A stretch of 12,890 bases of DNA, taken from the NCBI GenBank assembly GCA_022848835.1, contig JAJISG010000006.1:1-12890 (forward strand), written 5' to 3'. The position numbers were made by a program, and so were the translations under genes. This stretch comes from Thermoplasmatota archaeon. Lineage in GTDB: Archaea; Thermoplasmatota; Thermoplasmata; RBG-16-68-12; JAJISG01. This document shows positions 1 to 5,886 of this stretch, in pieces; within the stretch, counting starts at the first letter, position 1, and every line of letters begins with the position of its first letter. Under the pieces are notes generated by a model, which saw nothing but the letters and a program-made list of their open reading frames with translations, had not been told where the DNA came from and did not search any database.

Positions 1-692
1 TCCCTATCCAGGAGGATTCTGGTAGCGCTCAGGTAGTTCTCCAGAGTTCCCGCGTCCGCCCAATAGCCCTTGAAGGTCATACCGTACAGTCCTCTCTCGA
101 TGGCCCTGGGGAAGACCTCCCGCTCCAAAGAGACGGCTCGGCCATCAGGTATCATGCTCAGGATCTCCTCCTCGAGCGCATAGATACCGGCGTTGGCGAG
201 CTTGGAGAAGACCTCGCCCCGGGAGGGCTTCTCGAGGAACCTGTCAATCCTACCCTCCTCATTCATGCCCACAATGCCATAGGCCTCGGGGTTCTCCACT
301 TTCCAGAGGGCGAGGGTGCCGATACCGCCGCTCTTCTCGTGGAAGGTCACGAAATCCTCCGCCAGGAGGGAGCTGATGACATCGCCATTTACGGTGAGGA
401 ATGTGCCGTTGACCAAGCCCTCCAGGTTCTTCAGGGCACCTCCAGTGCCGAGGGGCTCCTCTTCATCCACGATGGTGACCTTCACATCCGGTGGATGGGA
501 ATCGAAGAAATCCTCCAGGGCCTCTATCATGTAGCTTGCGGCGATGATGACCTCATCCACCACTTCAGGAAGGGCCTCGATGATGTGGAGGACCATGGGC
601 TTGTTGAGGAGAGGGATCAGGGCCTTCGGCCGGAAGTAGGTCACAGGCCTCAGCCTCGTTCCCAAGCCCCCGGCTAGGATGATGGCTTGCAT
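1..692 (-). CDS. NDP-sugar pyrophosphorylase / nucleotidyltransferase (partial, 3' end outside window)
   Basis: This enzyme family couples a sugar-1-phosphate to a nucleoside triphosphate, giving an NDP-sugar for glycan or cell-surface synthesis, in the cytoplasm. I translated the minus strand from the ATG at 692-690; about 230 residues are visible and the frame is still open at base 1. The N-terminus has the nucleotide-binding signature LAGGLGTRLRPVT followed by RPKALIPLLNKPM. Further in are PLGTGGAL, the metal-binding NGDV, FLEKPS, NAGIYAL and a YWADAGTLENYL segment, the usual order in RmlA, GlmU or GDP-mannose pyrophosphorylase N-terminal domains. Whether a C-terminal left-handed beta-helix (acyl or acetyltransferase) follows cannot be seen, so the sugar and nucleotide are undetermined. 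A TATA-like box lies 27 nt upstream of the ATG, which suggests a leaderless transcript. Confidence 0.92.
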   Translation of the reverse strand, partial: MQAIILAGGLGTRLRPVTYFRPKALIPLLNKPMVLHIIEALPEVVDEVIIAASYMIEALEDFFDSHPPDVKVTIVDEEEPLGTGGALKNLEGLVNGTFLTVNGDVISSLLAEDFVTFHEKSGGIGTLALWKVENPEAYGIVGMNEEGRIDRFLEKPSRGEVFSKLANAGIYALEEEILSMIPDGRAVSLEREVFPRAIERGLYGMTFKGYWADAGTLENYLSATRILLDR

Positions 693-714
693 CCCGGTTC
701 CTAACCGCTCAGGT

Positions 715-722
715 GTTTAATA
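715..722 (-). promoter_or_regulatory. TATA-like box for the nucleotidyltransferase
   Basis: On the minus strand the sequence reads TATTAAAC. It is centred about 27 nt before the ATG at 692, the spacing expected if transcription starts at the start codon. No ribosome-binding sequence lies between the two. Assigned by inspection only. Confidence 0.55.
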
Positions 723-741
723 GGCTTCGACGCGAGGAGGC

Positions 742-957
742 TCACTTGGGCACGATGGTTACCACGTTGTTGCCCCGGAGGATTACAGTACCTATCCTTC
801 TCACCTGGTCCCCCTGGGTCTCCTCTGTGCCCTCGAGTACCATGTTCATATAGTCATCATAACCGACAAGCTTCCCCTTCAGGATGCGGTCATCCTTCAG
901 AAGTAGAGTAACCTCCTTGTTCAGGGACTTTTCCAACACCGTAAGAGGCAGTACCAC
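742..957 (-). CDS. Archaeal Sm-like (LSm) RNA-binding protein
   Basis: Archaeal Sm proteins form heptameric or hexameric rings that bind U-rich RNA. The Sm1 motif is visible as SLNKEVTLLLKDDRILKG followed by GYDDYMNMVLEG, and the Sm2 motif as GTVILRGNNVVTIVP, the archaeal form of I-R-G-x-N-(I/V)-V. From the GTG at 957-955 the protein is 71 residues and begins MVLPLTVLEKSLN, a normal archaeal LSm length. An in-frame ATG at 981 would add eight residues (MAFFTGGF). However, a TATA-like box lies only about 10 nt upstream of that ATG, so a transcript would begin downstream of it, and G-rich sequence precedes the GTG. I therefore favour 957. The gene is divergent from a small translation-factor-like gene. 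Confidence 0.88.
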   Translation of the reverse strand: MVLPLTVLEKSLNKEVTLLLKDDRILKGKLVGYDDYMNMVLEGTEETQGDQVRRIGTVILRGNNVVTIVPK

Positions 958-987
958 AAAACCCCCCGTGAAGAAGGCCATGCGATG

Positions 988-994
988 ACTTAAA
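988..994 (-). promoter_or_regulatory. TATA-like box for the LSm gene
   Basis: The minus strand reads AAAACTTTAAGT here. With usual archaeal spacing, transcription would start near 964. That is just before the GTG at 957 but after the ATG at 981, so this box is the main argument for the shorter LSm start. Confidence 0.45.
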
Positions 995-1117
995 GTTTTC
1001 CGCGAGGGAAGGAAGGCGAGTGCATGAGGATTCTGTTCGGACACTCTCCTTTCCAACAGGGTCGATTAGGGCGTGGGCAAGGGCCGCTCGGACGCCCTCA
1101 AGGAAGGCTTTTTAGGG

Positions 1118-1124
1118 AATATAC
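1118..1124 (+). promoter_or_regulatory. TATA-like box for the EF-Tu domain-2-like gene
   Basis: AATATAC is centred about 27 nt before the ATG at 1148, which fits a leaderless transcript. A second T-rich candidate, CTTTTTAG at 1108-1115, lies about 36 nt upstream and would give a leader of roughly 10 nt. Confidence 0.45.
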
Positions 1125-1147
1125 ACCATCCACCCCTGGGTTGTGAG

Positions 1148-1405
1148 ATGGACCGAGTTAAGGTAGGGGAGGTCTTCAAATACTACAGCAAGCCCGAAGT
1201 TGCCGCCATTCGTCTCTCCGACGGCTCTCTCAGAGTAGGAGACAGGATTCAGATACAGGGTGCCACCACGGATTTCTCCCAGGTGGTGGAGTCGATGGAG
1301 ATCGAGAGAGAGAAGGTTGACGACGCCCAGATTGGTCAGGAGGTGGGCGTCAGGACCGGGGAGAGGGTCAGGCCGGGGGACCGGGTCTACAAGCTGGTGG
1401 AGTGA
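1148..1405 (+). CDS. Translation elongation factor-like protein (EF-Tu domain 2 fold)
   Basis: This is an 85-residue protein that appears to be a stand-alone beta-barrel domain related to domain 2 of translational GTPases; no G domain is present. Visible features are an N-terminal VGEVFKYYSKPEVAAIRLS, the barrel turn LRVGDRIQIQGATTDFSQ, VESMEIEREKVDDA, then VGVRTGERVRPGDRVYKLV. This matches short archaeal proteins annotated as translation elongation factor-like, and the C-terminal barrel of some U32 peptidases. Its cellular role is not established from sequence. The ATG at 1148 is preferred because homology begins there; an upstream in-frame GTG at 1073 would add an unconserved 25-residue extension that crosses the promoter boxes. 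It is divergent from the LSm gene. Confidence 0.85.
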   Translation: MDRVKVGEVFKYYSKPEVAAIRLSDGSLRVGDRIQIQGATTDFSQVVESMEIEREKVDDAQIGQEVGVRTGERVRPGDRVYKLVE

Positions 1406-1525
1406 GATTCTCAGAGGGGCGGTCCCTCCCCCCGTGCCGAGACTCTCGAAGGGCTGAAGATCGAGAAGCGGTGGTGAGATCTGGAACCGCGCCATGCCAG
1501 CTGGGGAGAGGCTGACTGAGGTTGC
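1406..1525. other. Convergent spacer without a recognised gene
   Basis: These 120 bases separate the stop codons of the EF-Tu domain-2-like gene and the DUF1684 gene. I see no coding potential, no strong hairpin followed by a T-run and no RNA gene. Confidence 0.5.
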
Positions 1526-2080
1526 TCAGTGCCTACCCCTGTAATCCTTCTCCCCAGCTCTGATCTCCACCTGCAGCCAGTTCTCCCTAGGGGGGAGGGG
1601 GCAGACATAGCGGTCGCTGTAGGCGCAGTATGGATTGTAGGCCAGGTTGAAGTCTAAGATGTACCCGCCAGAGGGGGTCAACTCCAGATCCAGGTACCTC
1701 CCGGCACCGTAGCTCTCCTTCCCAGAGGTCCTGTCACGGAACGGGATGAAGAGAGTTTGCCTGTCGGCTTCTTGCTCGTGGGCGCTGCGATATGCGTGGA
1801 GGCGGTGGATGGTGCCATCGACCTCGAACTCGAAGTAGCCCGCCTTCCGGTAGAGGGACTCCTCCCCCGAAACGCTCGTAGCCATGACAACCTCCTCCTG
1901 ATCATGCAGCTCCTTCAGCTCCACGTCAAAGATGAGTTCACCATTGTAGGGGAGATAGCTGAGACCCTCGAAACCGGGACGCTCACTCTCGGGAATCGGC
2001 GAGTGGTGTGATTCCCGGAAGAACTGATCCTTGTCCTGGCGCAACCGCGCCGACTCTGTCTGCGTCGCCTCTACGTTCAT
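1526..2080 (-). CDS. DUF1684 family protein
   Basis: This is a 184-residue protein of the DUF1684 family, whose biochemical function I do not know. The family signature is clear in the C-terminal half: SYGAGRYLDLE, then LDFNLAYNPYCAYSDRY and VCPLPPRENWLQVEIRAGEK, which end the domain close to the C-terminus as usual. The N-terminal region (about residues 12-45) carries the family's opening helix KDQFFRESHHSPIP and the GLSYLPYN strand. There is no signal peptide or membrane segment, so it is probably cytoplasmic. The ATG at 2080 is chosen because the domain starts shortly after it and a TATA-like box lies about 33 nt upstream. Longer in-frame starts up to 2257 would overlap the divergent oxidoreductase gene. 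Confidence 0.87.
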   Translation of the reverse strand: MNVEATQTESARLRQDKDQFFRESHHSPIPESERPGFEGLSYLPYNGELIFDVELKELHDQEEVVMATSVSGEESLYRKAGYFEFEVDGTIHRLHAYRSAHEQEADRQTLFIPFRDRTSGKESYGAGRYLDLELTPSGGYILDFNLAYNPYCAYSDRYVCPLPPRENWLQVEIRAGEKDYRGRH

Positions 2081-2110
2081 TGTACCACTACTTTGAGGGG
2101 AGCACGGTCC

Positions 2111-2115
2111 TAAAA
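2111..2115 (-). promoter_or_regulatory. TATA-like box for the DUF1684 gene
   Basis: The minus strand reads CCTTTTAGG around this point, about 33 nt before the ATG at 2080. That would leave a very short leader of about 6 nt. Confidence 0.4.
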
Positions 2116-2173
2116 GGATTTCCTTCAACCGTCCGGTGGGGCTAGGGAGGGGGAACCGCACCTCTGGGGAAAG

Positions 2174-2180
2174 GGTTATC
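2174..2180 (+). promoter_or_regulatory. TATA-like box for the FAD oxidoreductase
   Basis: GGTTATC is centred about 28 nt before the TTG at 2206. There is no Shine-Dalgarno sequence in front of that TTG, so this box supports a leaderless TTG start. Confidence 0.4.
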
Positions 2181-2205
2181 ACCTCAGAAGCGGTCGATCT
2201 CCGCC

Positions 2206-3375
2206 TTGCTGAAGAGAGTCGACATAGTAGTCGTGGGAGCAGGCATCCATGGAGCAAGCCTGGCGTACAACCTCCTTGCGAAGGGTGCAGGGCGGGTCCT
2301 CATCATCGATAAGGCCAATGTTGGCTCTGGGGCCACCGGCAGGTCGGCCTCCTTCATCAGGCACCATTACTCCAACGAGATATGCGTGCGGATCGTGAAG
2401 GAGAGTCTGAGAATTGTCCGGGGCTTTGAGGATGAGGTGGGTGCGCATGTCGACTTCCAGCCTCAGCCCCTCCTTCTGATGGCAGGCCCGGAACATGAAG
2501 AAGCCCTGAGGGAGAACGTGGCCATGCACCGGGCCCTGGGCGTGGACGTGGAGCTGATGGAGCCGGAAGTCGTCGCAGGGTCGTTTCCCTACCTCGACCT
2601 CAAGGGCATCGTCCTGGCCGCTCTCGAGAGAGATGCGGGTTATGGGGATGCCTACCAGATCAACACGGCCTACGCGGAGAGAGCCAAGGAACTCGGTGGG
2701 GAACTCCTGACGGACACCGAAGTCCTATCCATCGATGTTTCGAAGGGAAGGGTAGGAGGTGTGAAAACTAGCAGGGGAAGCATCGAGGCCGACACAGTTG
2801 TCATCGCCGCTGGACCCTGGTCTCGGAAGCTGGCTCGAACGGCTGGGATCGACCTGCAGGTGGAGCCGGCCCTTCTCTCGCTGGGCGTGCTGCTGCCCCC
2901 GAGGGGCATTGAGGAGACGCCCATGGCCTTTGATATGACTGCAGGAGCTTATTGGAGGCCCGAAAGGAACGGGACGCTTCTGTTGGGAACTGATGAGGAG
3001 GTGGTGGGCACGTGGAACCCGGACAACCTCCCCGAGGGTGTGGGCTTCGAGTTTGTTTCCAGTGTCTCTCGCCTGCTAGGAAGGAGGTGGCCAGAGATGA
3101 AGCAGGCCCGTTTCATGAGAGGTTGGGTTGGAGCTGATGGTGCATCCCCTGACATGCATCCCATCATAGGTGCCGCTCCGGAGGTGGAGGGCCTTTATCT
3201 ATCGACGGGCTACAGCGGTCACGGATTCAAGTTCAGCCCCGCTGTGGGTAAGTGTCTGGCGGAACTCATAGCGGATGGAAGCTACAAAACGCTGGACCTC
3301 TCGCCCTTCTCCATCGAGCGTTACGAGTTGGGGAGGACCTTCAAGAGCCGGTACCCGATGGCCGTGGTTCAGTAG
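2206..3375 (+). CDS. FAD-dependent oxidoreductase, DAO family (sarcosine oxidase beta / amine dehydrogenase-like)
   Basis: This is a 389-residue flavoprotein of the D-amino acid oxidase (DAO) superfamily, which oxidises amines or amino/hydroxy acids. The dinucleotide-binding motif VVVGAGIHGASLAYNLL begins at residue 8 (GxGxxG at 11-16), ending in the acidic IIDK that contacts ribose. GSGATGRSASFIRHHYSN follows, as in sarcosine and dimethylglycine dehydrogenases. The second FAD-contact motif is DTVVIAAGPWSRKLA, and the C-terminal HPIIGAAPEVEGLYLSTGYSGHGFKFSP is the usual flavin-side motif. No membrane segment or Fe-S cluster is seen. The substrate cannot be named; N-methylglycine-type amines, proline or 2-hydroxy acids are all possible. 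The TTG start follows the promoter geometry and leaves only four residues before the first beta strand. The stop is 43 bp before the next gene's preferred start. Confidence 0.88.
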   Translation: MLKRVDIVVVGAGIHGASLAYNLLAKGAGRVLIIDKANVGSGATGRSASFIRHHYSNEICVRIVKESLRIVRGFEDEVGAHVDFQPQPLLLMAGPEHEEALRENVAMHRALGVDVELMEPEVVAGSFPYLDLKGIVLAALERDAGYGDAYQINTAYAERAKELGGELLTDTEVLSIDVSKGRVGGVKTSRGSIEADTVVIAAGPWSRKLARTAGIDLQVEPALLSLGVLLPPRGIEETPMAFDMTAGAYWRPERNGTLLLGTDEEVVGTWNPDNLPEGVGFEFVSSVSRLLGRRWPEMKQARFMRGWVGADGASPDMHPIIGAAPEVEGLYLSTGYSGHGFKFSPAVGKCLAELIADGSYKTLDLSPFSIERYELGRTFKSRYPMAVVQ

Positions 3376-3386
3376 TCTGGGAATCC

Positions 3387-3393
3387 TTATTAG
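3387..3393 (+). promoter_or_regulatory. TATA-like box for dihydroorotate dehydrogenase
   Basis: TTATTAG is centred about 29 nt before the ATG at 3419, suggesting the gene has its own leaderless promoter rather than depending on read-through from the oxidoreductase. This argues for 3419 over the upstream ATG at 3404. Confidence 0.42.
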
Positions 3394-3418
3394 TGCGAGA
3401 GAGATGATAACTTCCCAG

Positions 3419-4438
3419 ATGGACTTCTACCAGGTCCTCCGGCCACTACTCTTCAGCCTGCCGCCGGACATGGCTCACGATGTCTCGCAGTGGGCCTTCA
3501 GAAGGCGCTTGTGGGCTCGACTCTCCTTCGAAGGGAAGGCTGAGCTTCCATTGGATACGACTCTCGCCGGGACCGACCTGTCCAACCCCTTTGGCCTCGC
3601 CGCCGGATTCGACAAGAATGGGGACATCACGGCGGCAGTGACCAGTCTGGGATTTGGCTTCACCGTGGTGGGTTCCGTTCGAGCGGCGCCCCATCCTGGA
3701 AACCCACGACCTTGGTTCGTACGACGCACGCGGGCGGATGGTCTCGTAAACTCCATGGGGTTGCCTTCCAGAGGGGCGGCACATGTCAAGGGCCAACTAG
3801 AACCGCTCAGCTTGAAGGTGCCCCTCATGGTAAGCGTTACGGGGGAGACTACCGACGATTTCCTGAGAGTCTGCCATGAGCTGAAAGGTGTGACTACCCA
3901 CTGGGAGATGAACCTCAGCTGTCCAAATACGTCGACGGGTCGAACCTTCGAGGAGGACCTGGAGTCGTTTCGTGAACTCCTGAATGGGCTTCGATCCCAC
4001 CCACAGCATCTCTTCCTAAAGCTCACCCCCTATGAGACCGAGAGGGGACGAGAGAGGACCCTTGAGATGGCGAGCCTGGCTGTCAGGCGAGGCTTCAAAA
4101 ACTTCACCCTCTGCAACACCCTGGCGGTGGAAGATGACAGGCTGGGCATCGGACGGGGAGGTCTAAGCGGGCGTCCCCTCTTCCCTCTCGCCCTGAAGGC
4201 CTTGAGGGATTTCAACCAAGAGCTAGGCGACGAGATTAGCGTCATAGGCGTTGGCGGGATCATCACCGGCAGCCAGGCCTTTGAGATGCTCAACGCAGGA
4301 GCCAAGGCGGTGGAGTTACTAACGGCCCTCATACTGCGTGGACCCTTTGTGGTGGAGAAGTTGATAAGGGAGCTAGAGAGCACAATGAAAGCTAAAGACT
4401 TCAGCTCTGTCAGGGAGCTCATTGGCCATAGCATCTGA
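3419..4438 (+). CDS. pyrD: Dihydroorotate dehydrogenase (mixed class 1 / class 2 features)
   Basis: This FMN enzyme oxidises dihydroorotate to orotate in pyrimidine synthesis. From the ATG at 3419 it has 339 residues and opens with MDFYQVLRPLLFSLPPDMAH, the N-terminal helix typical of quinone-linked class 2 enzymes. AAGFDKNGD (61-69), GSVRAAPHPGNPRPWF (85-100), RGGLSGRPLFPLA and the phosphate-binding IGVGGI also match class 2. Two places look like class 1: NSMGLPS at 111-117, and NLSCPNT at 165-171, where the proposed catalytic base is Cys168. Class 2 enzymes have Ser at this position (human Ser215, E. coli Ser175). The class 2 GKNK lysine motif is replaced by VSVTGETTDD. The electron acceptor is therefore uncertain. 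An in-frame ATG at 3404 would add five residues. Confidence 0.9.
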   Translation: MDFYQVLRPLLFSLPPDMAHDVSQWAFRRRLWARLSFEGKAELPLDTTLAGTDLSNPFGLAAGFDKNGDITAAVTSLGFGFTVVGSVRAAPHPGNPRPWFVRRTRADGLVNSMGLPSRGAAHVKGQLEPLSLKVPLMVSVTGETTDDFLRVCHELKGVTTHWEMNLSCPNTSTGRTFEEDLESFRELLNGLRSHPQHLFLKLTPYETERGRERTLEMASLAVRRGFKNFTLCNTLAVEDDRLGIGRGGLSGRPLFPLALKALRDFNQELGDEISVIGVGGIITGSQAFEMLNAGAKAVELLTALILRGPFVVEKLIRELESTMKAKDFSSVRELIGHSI

Positions 4439-4553
4439 CGCCGCGATGCATGACAACTCCTCTCGGGGTTATGAGACGGTAAAGGCCGAGAACTTACGGC
4501 GTGGCGGGACTCCCCAAACCTGTGGGCGAACAGGATGCTCGGGAAAGGGGAGT
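4438..4553. repeat. Two sets of nested inverted repeats in a convergent spacer
   Basis: The 191-bp spacer between the pyrD stop and the VKOR stop (4439-4629) has no convincing gene. Its left part can fold into two double stems. The first pairs 4438-4443 (ACGCCG) with 4497-4502 (CGGCGT), enclosing 4461-4466 (TCTCGG) paired with 4486-4491 (CCGAGA). The second pairs 4509-4515 (ACTCCCC) with 4547-4553 (GGGGAGT), enclosing 4519-4523 (CCTGT) paired with 4530-4534 (ACAGG) across a 6-nt loop. This could be a transcription end region or a structured RNA. No T-run follows, and I found no tRNA, C/D-box or H/ACA signature. Confidence 0.4.
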
Positions 4554-4629
4554 TCATAGGTAGTGTGCGACCTCCATCTCGTTCCCGTCTGGATCCCTGG
4601 ATTGCAGTTCCGCCTGACTGAGTACGGAA

Positions 4630-5073
4630 TTATCCACTTCCGAGATGAGCCCACAACCCTCTGATGCTCAGAAGGAACACGGGAATGATGATCAAGAAGG
4701 TGGCGAAACACAGAGCGCACAGCGAGTCGATGACGAATAGCTCTAGGTAGGTAAGATATGCCCCAAAGGCCAGGCCCAAGGTGGACAATACCGCGGCCGC
4801 GCTGACCAGTGCAGTCCCACTCTTTTTCCTGGACAGGAGTGCCATGTAGGAAACGATGAACAGCGCCGCAAACCCGACCGCGGAGACCAGGGCCACGGGA
4901 ATACCGAGAATCCTGGAGTAGGGGCTGTAGATAACGGCCTCGCAGGAGAGGAATGGATTCGGCGAACAGTAGGAGAGGTCCGCCGTCACAAAGCTTACAG
5001 CCGTCAGGTAACTGCTCAGACCAAGACCGGCCAGGGTGAGGTAGAGGACGGCCCTCCACGAGGTGGCCTCCAC
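4630..5073 (-). CDS. VKOR-family integral membrane disulfide-forming protein
   Basis: This is a 147-residue membrane protein of the vitamin K epoxide reductase (VKOR) family. Such proteins reoxidise a thioredoxin-like partner outside the cytoplasmic membrane and pass the electrons to quinone. Four hydrophobic segments are visible. The key residues are all present: loop cysteines C36 and C44 in YCSPNPFLSCEAV, Ser53 in YSPYSRILGIP, and the active CxxC at C119-A-L-C122 in the last helix pair. The GTG start at 5073 follows the upstream gene's stop by 2 nt and has GGGAGG at 5085-5080, six bases before it. The upstream gene encodes a membrane-anchored thioredoxin-fold protein, its likely redox partner. 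Confidence 0.9.
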   Translation of the reverse strand: MEATSWRAVLYLTLAGLGLSSYLTAVSFVTADLSYCSPNPFLSCEAVIYSPYSRILGIPVALVSAVGFAALFIVSYMALLSRKKSGTALVSAAAVLSTLGLAFGAYLTYLELFVIDSLCALCFATFLIIIPVFLLSIRGLWAHLGSG

Positions 5074-5075
5074 GG

Positions 5076-5765
5076 TCAGCCTCCCAAAGCCGCATCAAGG
5101 GACGACGAGAGGGTACCGTAAGGCGTCAGGCCTCGGAAGATCCCTTGCACGCTCATGTCCTCGTTGAGCACGTAGGTTGTGGGGGTTGCGGTGATGTCAT
5201 ACTTCAGGGCGACGGTGCCGTCATCCAGAACATAGGTCCAAGTAGCACCGTAGAAGGCTTTGAAGGAGAGGATATCTCCCATTGTGTCGCTGTCACCGAT
5301 GAACCTTATGTCGACGGAGATGAAGACGACTCGGTTCCCGTAGGTCGCATGCAGCGGGACTAGCACGTCTCCTGTCTCCCGCTGGCAAACGCTACAGTCG
5401 GTGTCCATGAAGTCCAGGAAGACCACCTGCCCTCTGAAATCTGACAAGCGAACGGTCCCGCCGTCGCTGCTCGGCAGAGTAAAGTCGGGCGCGACGTTGG
5501 GCTGAGGTTTATGGCTGGGAGAGTAGTAGAGGAGGGCTAGCACCACGACGACGACCACGATAACGATCGCTAGGGAAGGATAGAGGAGCCTCTCCCTGCC
5601 GTGTAAAGGAGGCCTTCGTCGCTTTCTGGTGCTGATCTCGTCTTTCTCCTCCTCTGAAAGATCGAAATCAACCTTCTTCCCCGGGTGTGCTCGCGCGACG
5701 TGCCTGTCGATGTTCTCGATCCTAACGGAGGCGCCGCAGCGAGGGCATCGCTTGAAGTCGGCCAT
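5076..5765 (-). CDS. Membrane-anchored thioredoxin-fold protein with N-terminal zinc finger
   Basis: From the ATG at 5765 the protein has 229 residues in three parts. Residues 7-27 form a zinc-finger-like motif (C7-x2-C10-x11-H22-x4-H27). A basic linker (about 47-59, RKRRRPPLHGRER) precedes one membrane helix (about 60-81, with six valines in a row). The remainder is a TlpA/AhpC-type thioredoxin domain: APDFTLPSSDG, the redox motif DCSVCQ with Cys124 and Cys127, then DITATPTTYVLN with the conserved cis-proline. The positive-inside rule puts the zinc finger in the cytoplasm and the thioredoxin domain outside. It is almost certainly the partner of the VKOR protein 2 nt downstream. A GTG two codons upstream (5771) is an alternative start, but a TATA-like box sits about 28 nt before the ATG. 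Confidence 0.88.
   Translation of the reverse strand: MADFKRCPRCGASVRIENIDRHVARAHPGKKVDFDLSEEEKDEISTRKRRRPPLHGRERLLYPSLAIVIVVVVVVLALLYYSPSHKPQPNVAPDFTLPSSDGGTVRLSDFRGQVVFLDFMDTDCSVCQRETGDVLVPLHATYGNRVVFISVDIRFIGDSDTMGDILSFKAFYGATWTYVLDDGTVALKYDITATPTTYVLNEDMSVQGIFRGLTPYGTLSSSLDAALGG
5080..5085 (-). promoter_or_regulatory. Shine-Dalgarno site deciding the VKOR GTG start
   Basis: GGGAGG on the minus strand lies 6 nt before the GTG at 5073, inside the end of the upstream thioredoxin-fold gene. It supports translation of VKOR as the second gene of an operon. Confidence 0.6.
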
Positions 5766-5790
5766 CCACACCTTGCATGGACCGCCCGGA

Positions 5791-5800
5791 CTTATTCTTT
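5791..5800 (-). promoter_or_regulatory. TATA-like box for the thioredoxin-VKOR operon
   Basis: The minus strand reads AAAGAATAAG, with the AT-rich core about 28 nt before the ATG at 5765. This is compatible with a leaderless two-gene transcript. Confidence 0.4.
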
Positions 5801-5850
5801 GGGTCCCGTGGCTCCCCGTTCTCCGGCGTGATAATCAGGGACGAAGTTTC

Positions 5851-5856
5851 AATATG
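5851..5856 (+). promoter_or_regulatory. TATA-like box for the gene at 5887
   Basis: AATATG is centred about 33 nt before the TTG at 5887, giving a leader of only about 6 nt. The match is weak. The in-frame stop at 5860-5862 leaves TTG as the only usual start codon. Confidence 0.3.
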
Positions 5857-5886
5857 AGCTAGTCGGGCTGGATTAGTGGCGATAAT

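Noticed and set aside
339..677. Plus-strand open frame of 112 codons opposite the nucleotidyltransferase
   Set aside because: The minus strand encodes the intact nucleotidyltransferase motifs over the same bases, so this is a shadow frame.
1112..1495. Minus-strand open frame of 127 codons opposite the EF-Tu domain-2-like gene
   Set aside because: The plus strand carries a clear conserved small protein; the antisense frame has no recognisable features.
3446..4026. Long minus-strand open frames (116 and 183 codons) opposite pyrD
   Set aside because: They lie opposite a clear dihydroorotate dehydrogenase, have Arg/Ser-rich compositions typical of antisense frames, and show no recognisable domain.
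4438..4502. Possible H/ACA or C/D-box RNA, or tRNA, in the pyrD-VKOR spacer
   Set aside because: There is no ACA box at the right distance after the stem on either strand, no paired C and D boxes, and no T-loop consensus (GTTCRA).
4469..5098. A 209-codon minus-strand open frame covering the VKOR gene and the spacer
   Set aside because: It overlaps the VKOR frame, which has complete catalytic cysteines and four membrane helices. The alternative translation is Arg/His-rich without a domain.
5540..5560. Simple-repeat-like GAC/CAC run
   Set aside because: It encodes the run of valines in the membrane helix of the thioredoxin-fold protein and needs no separate explanation.
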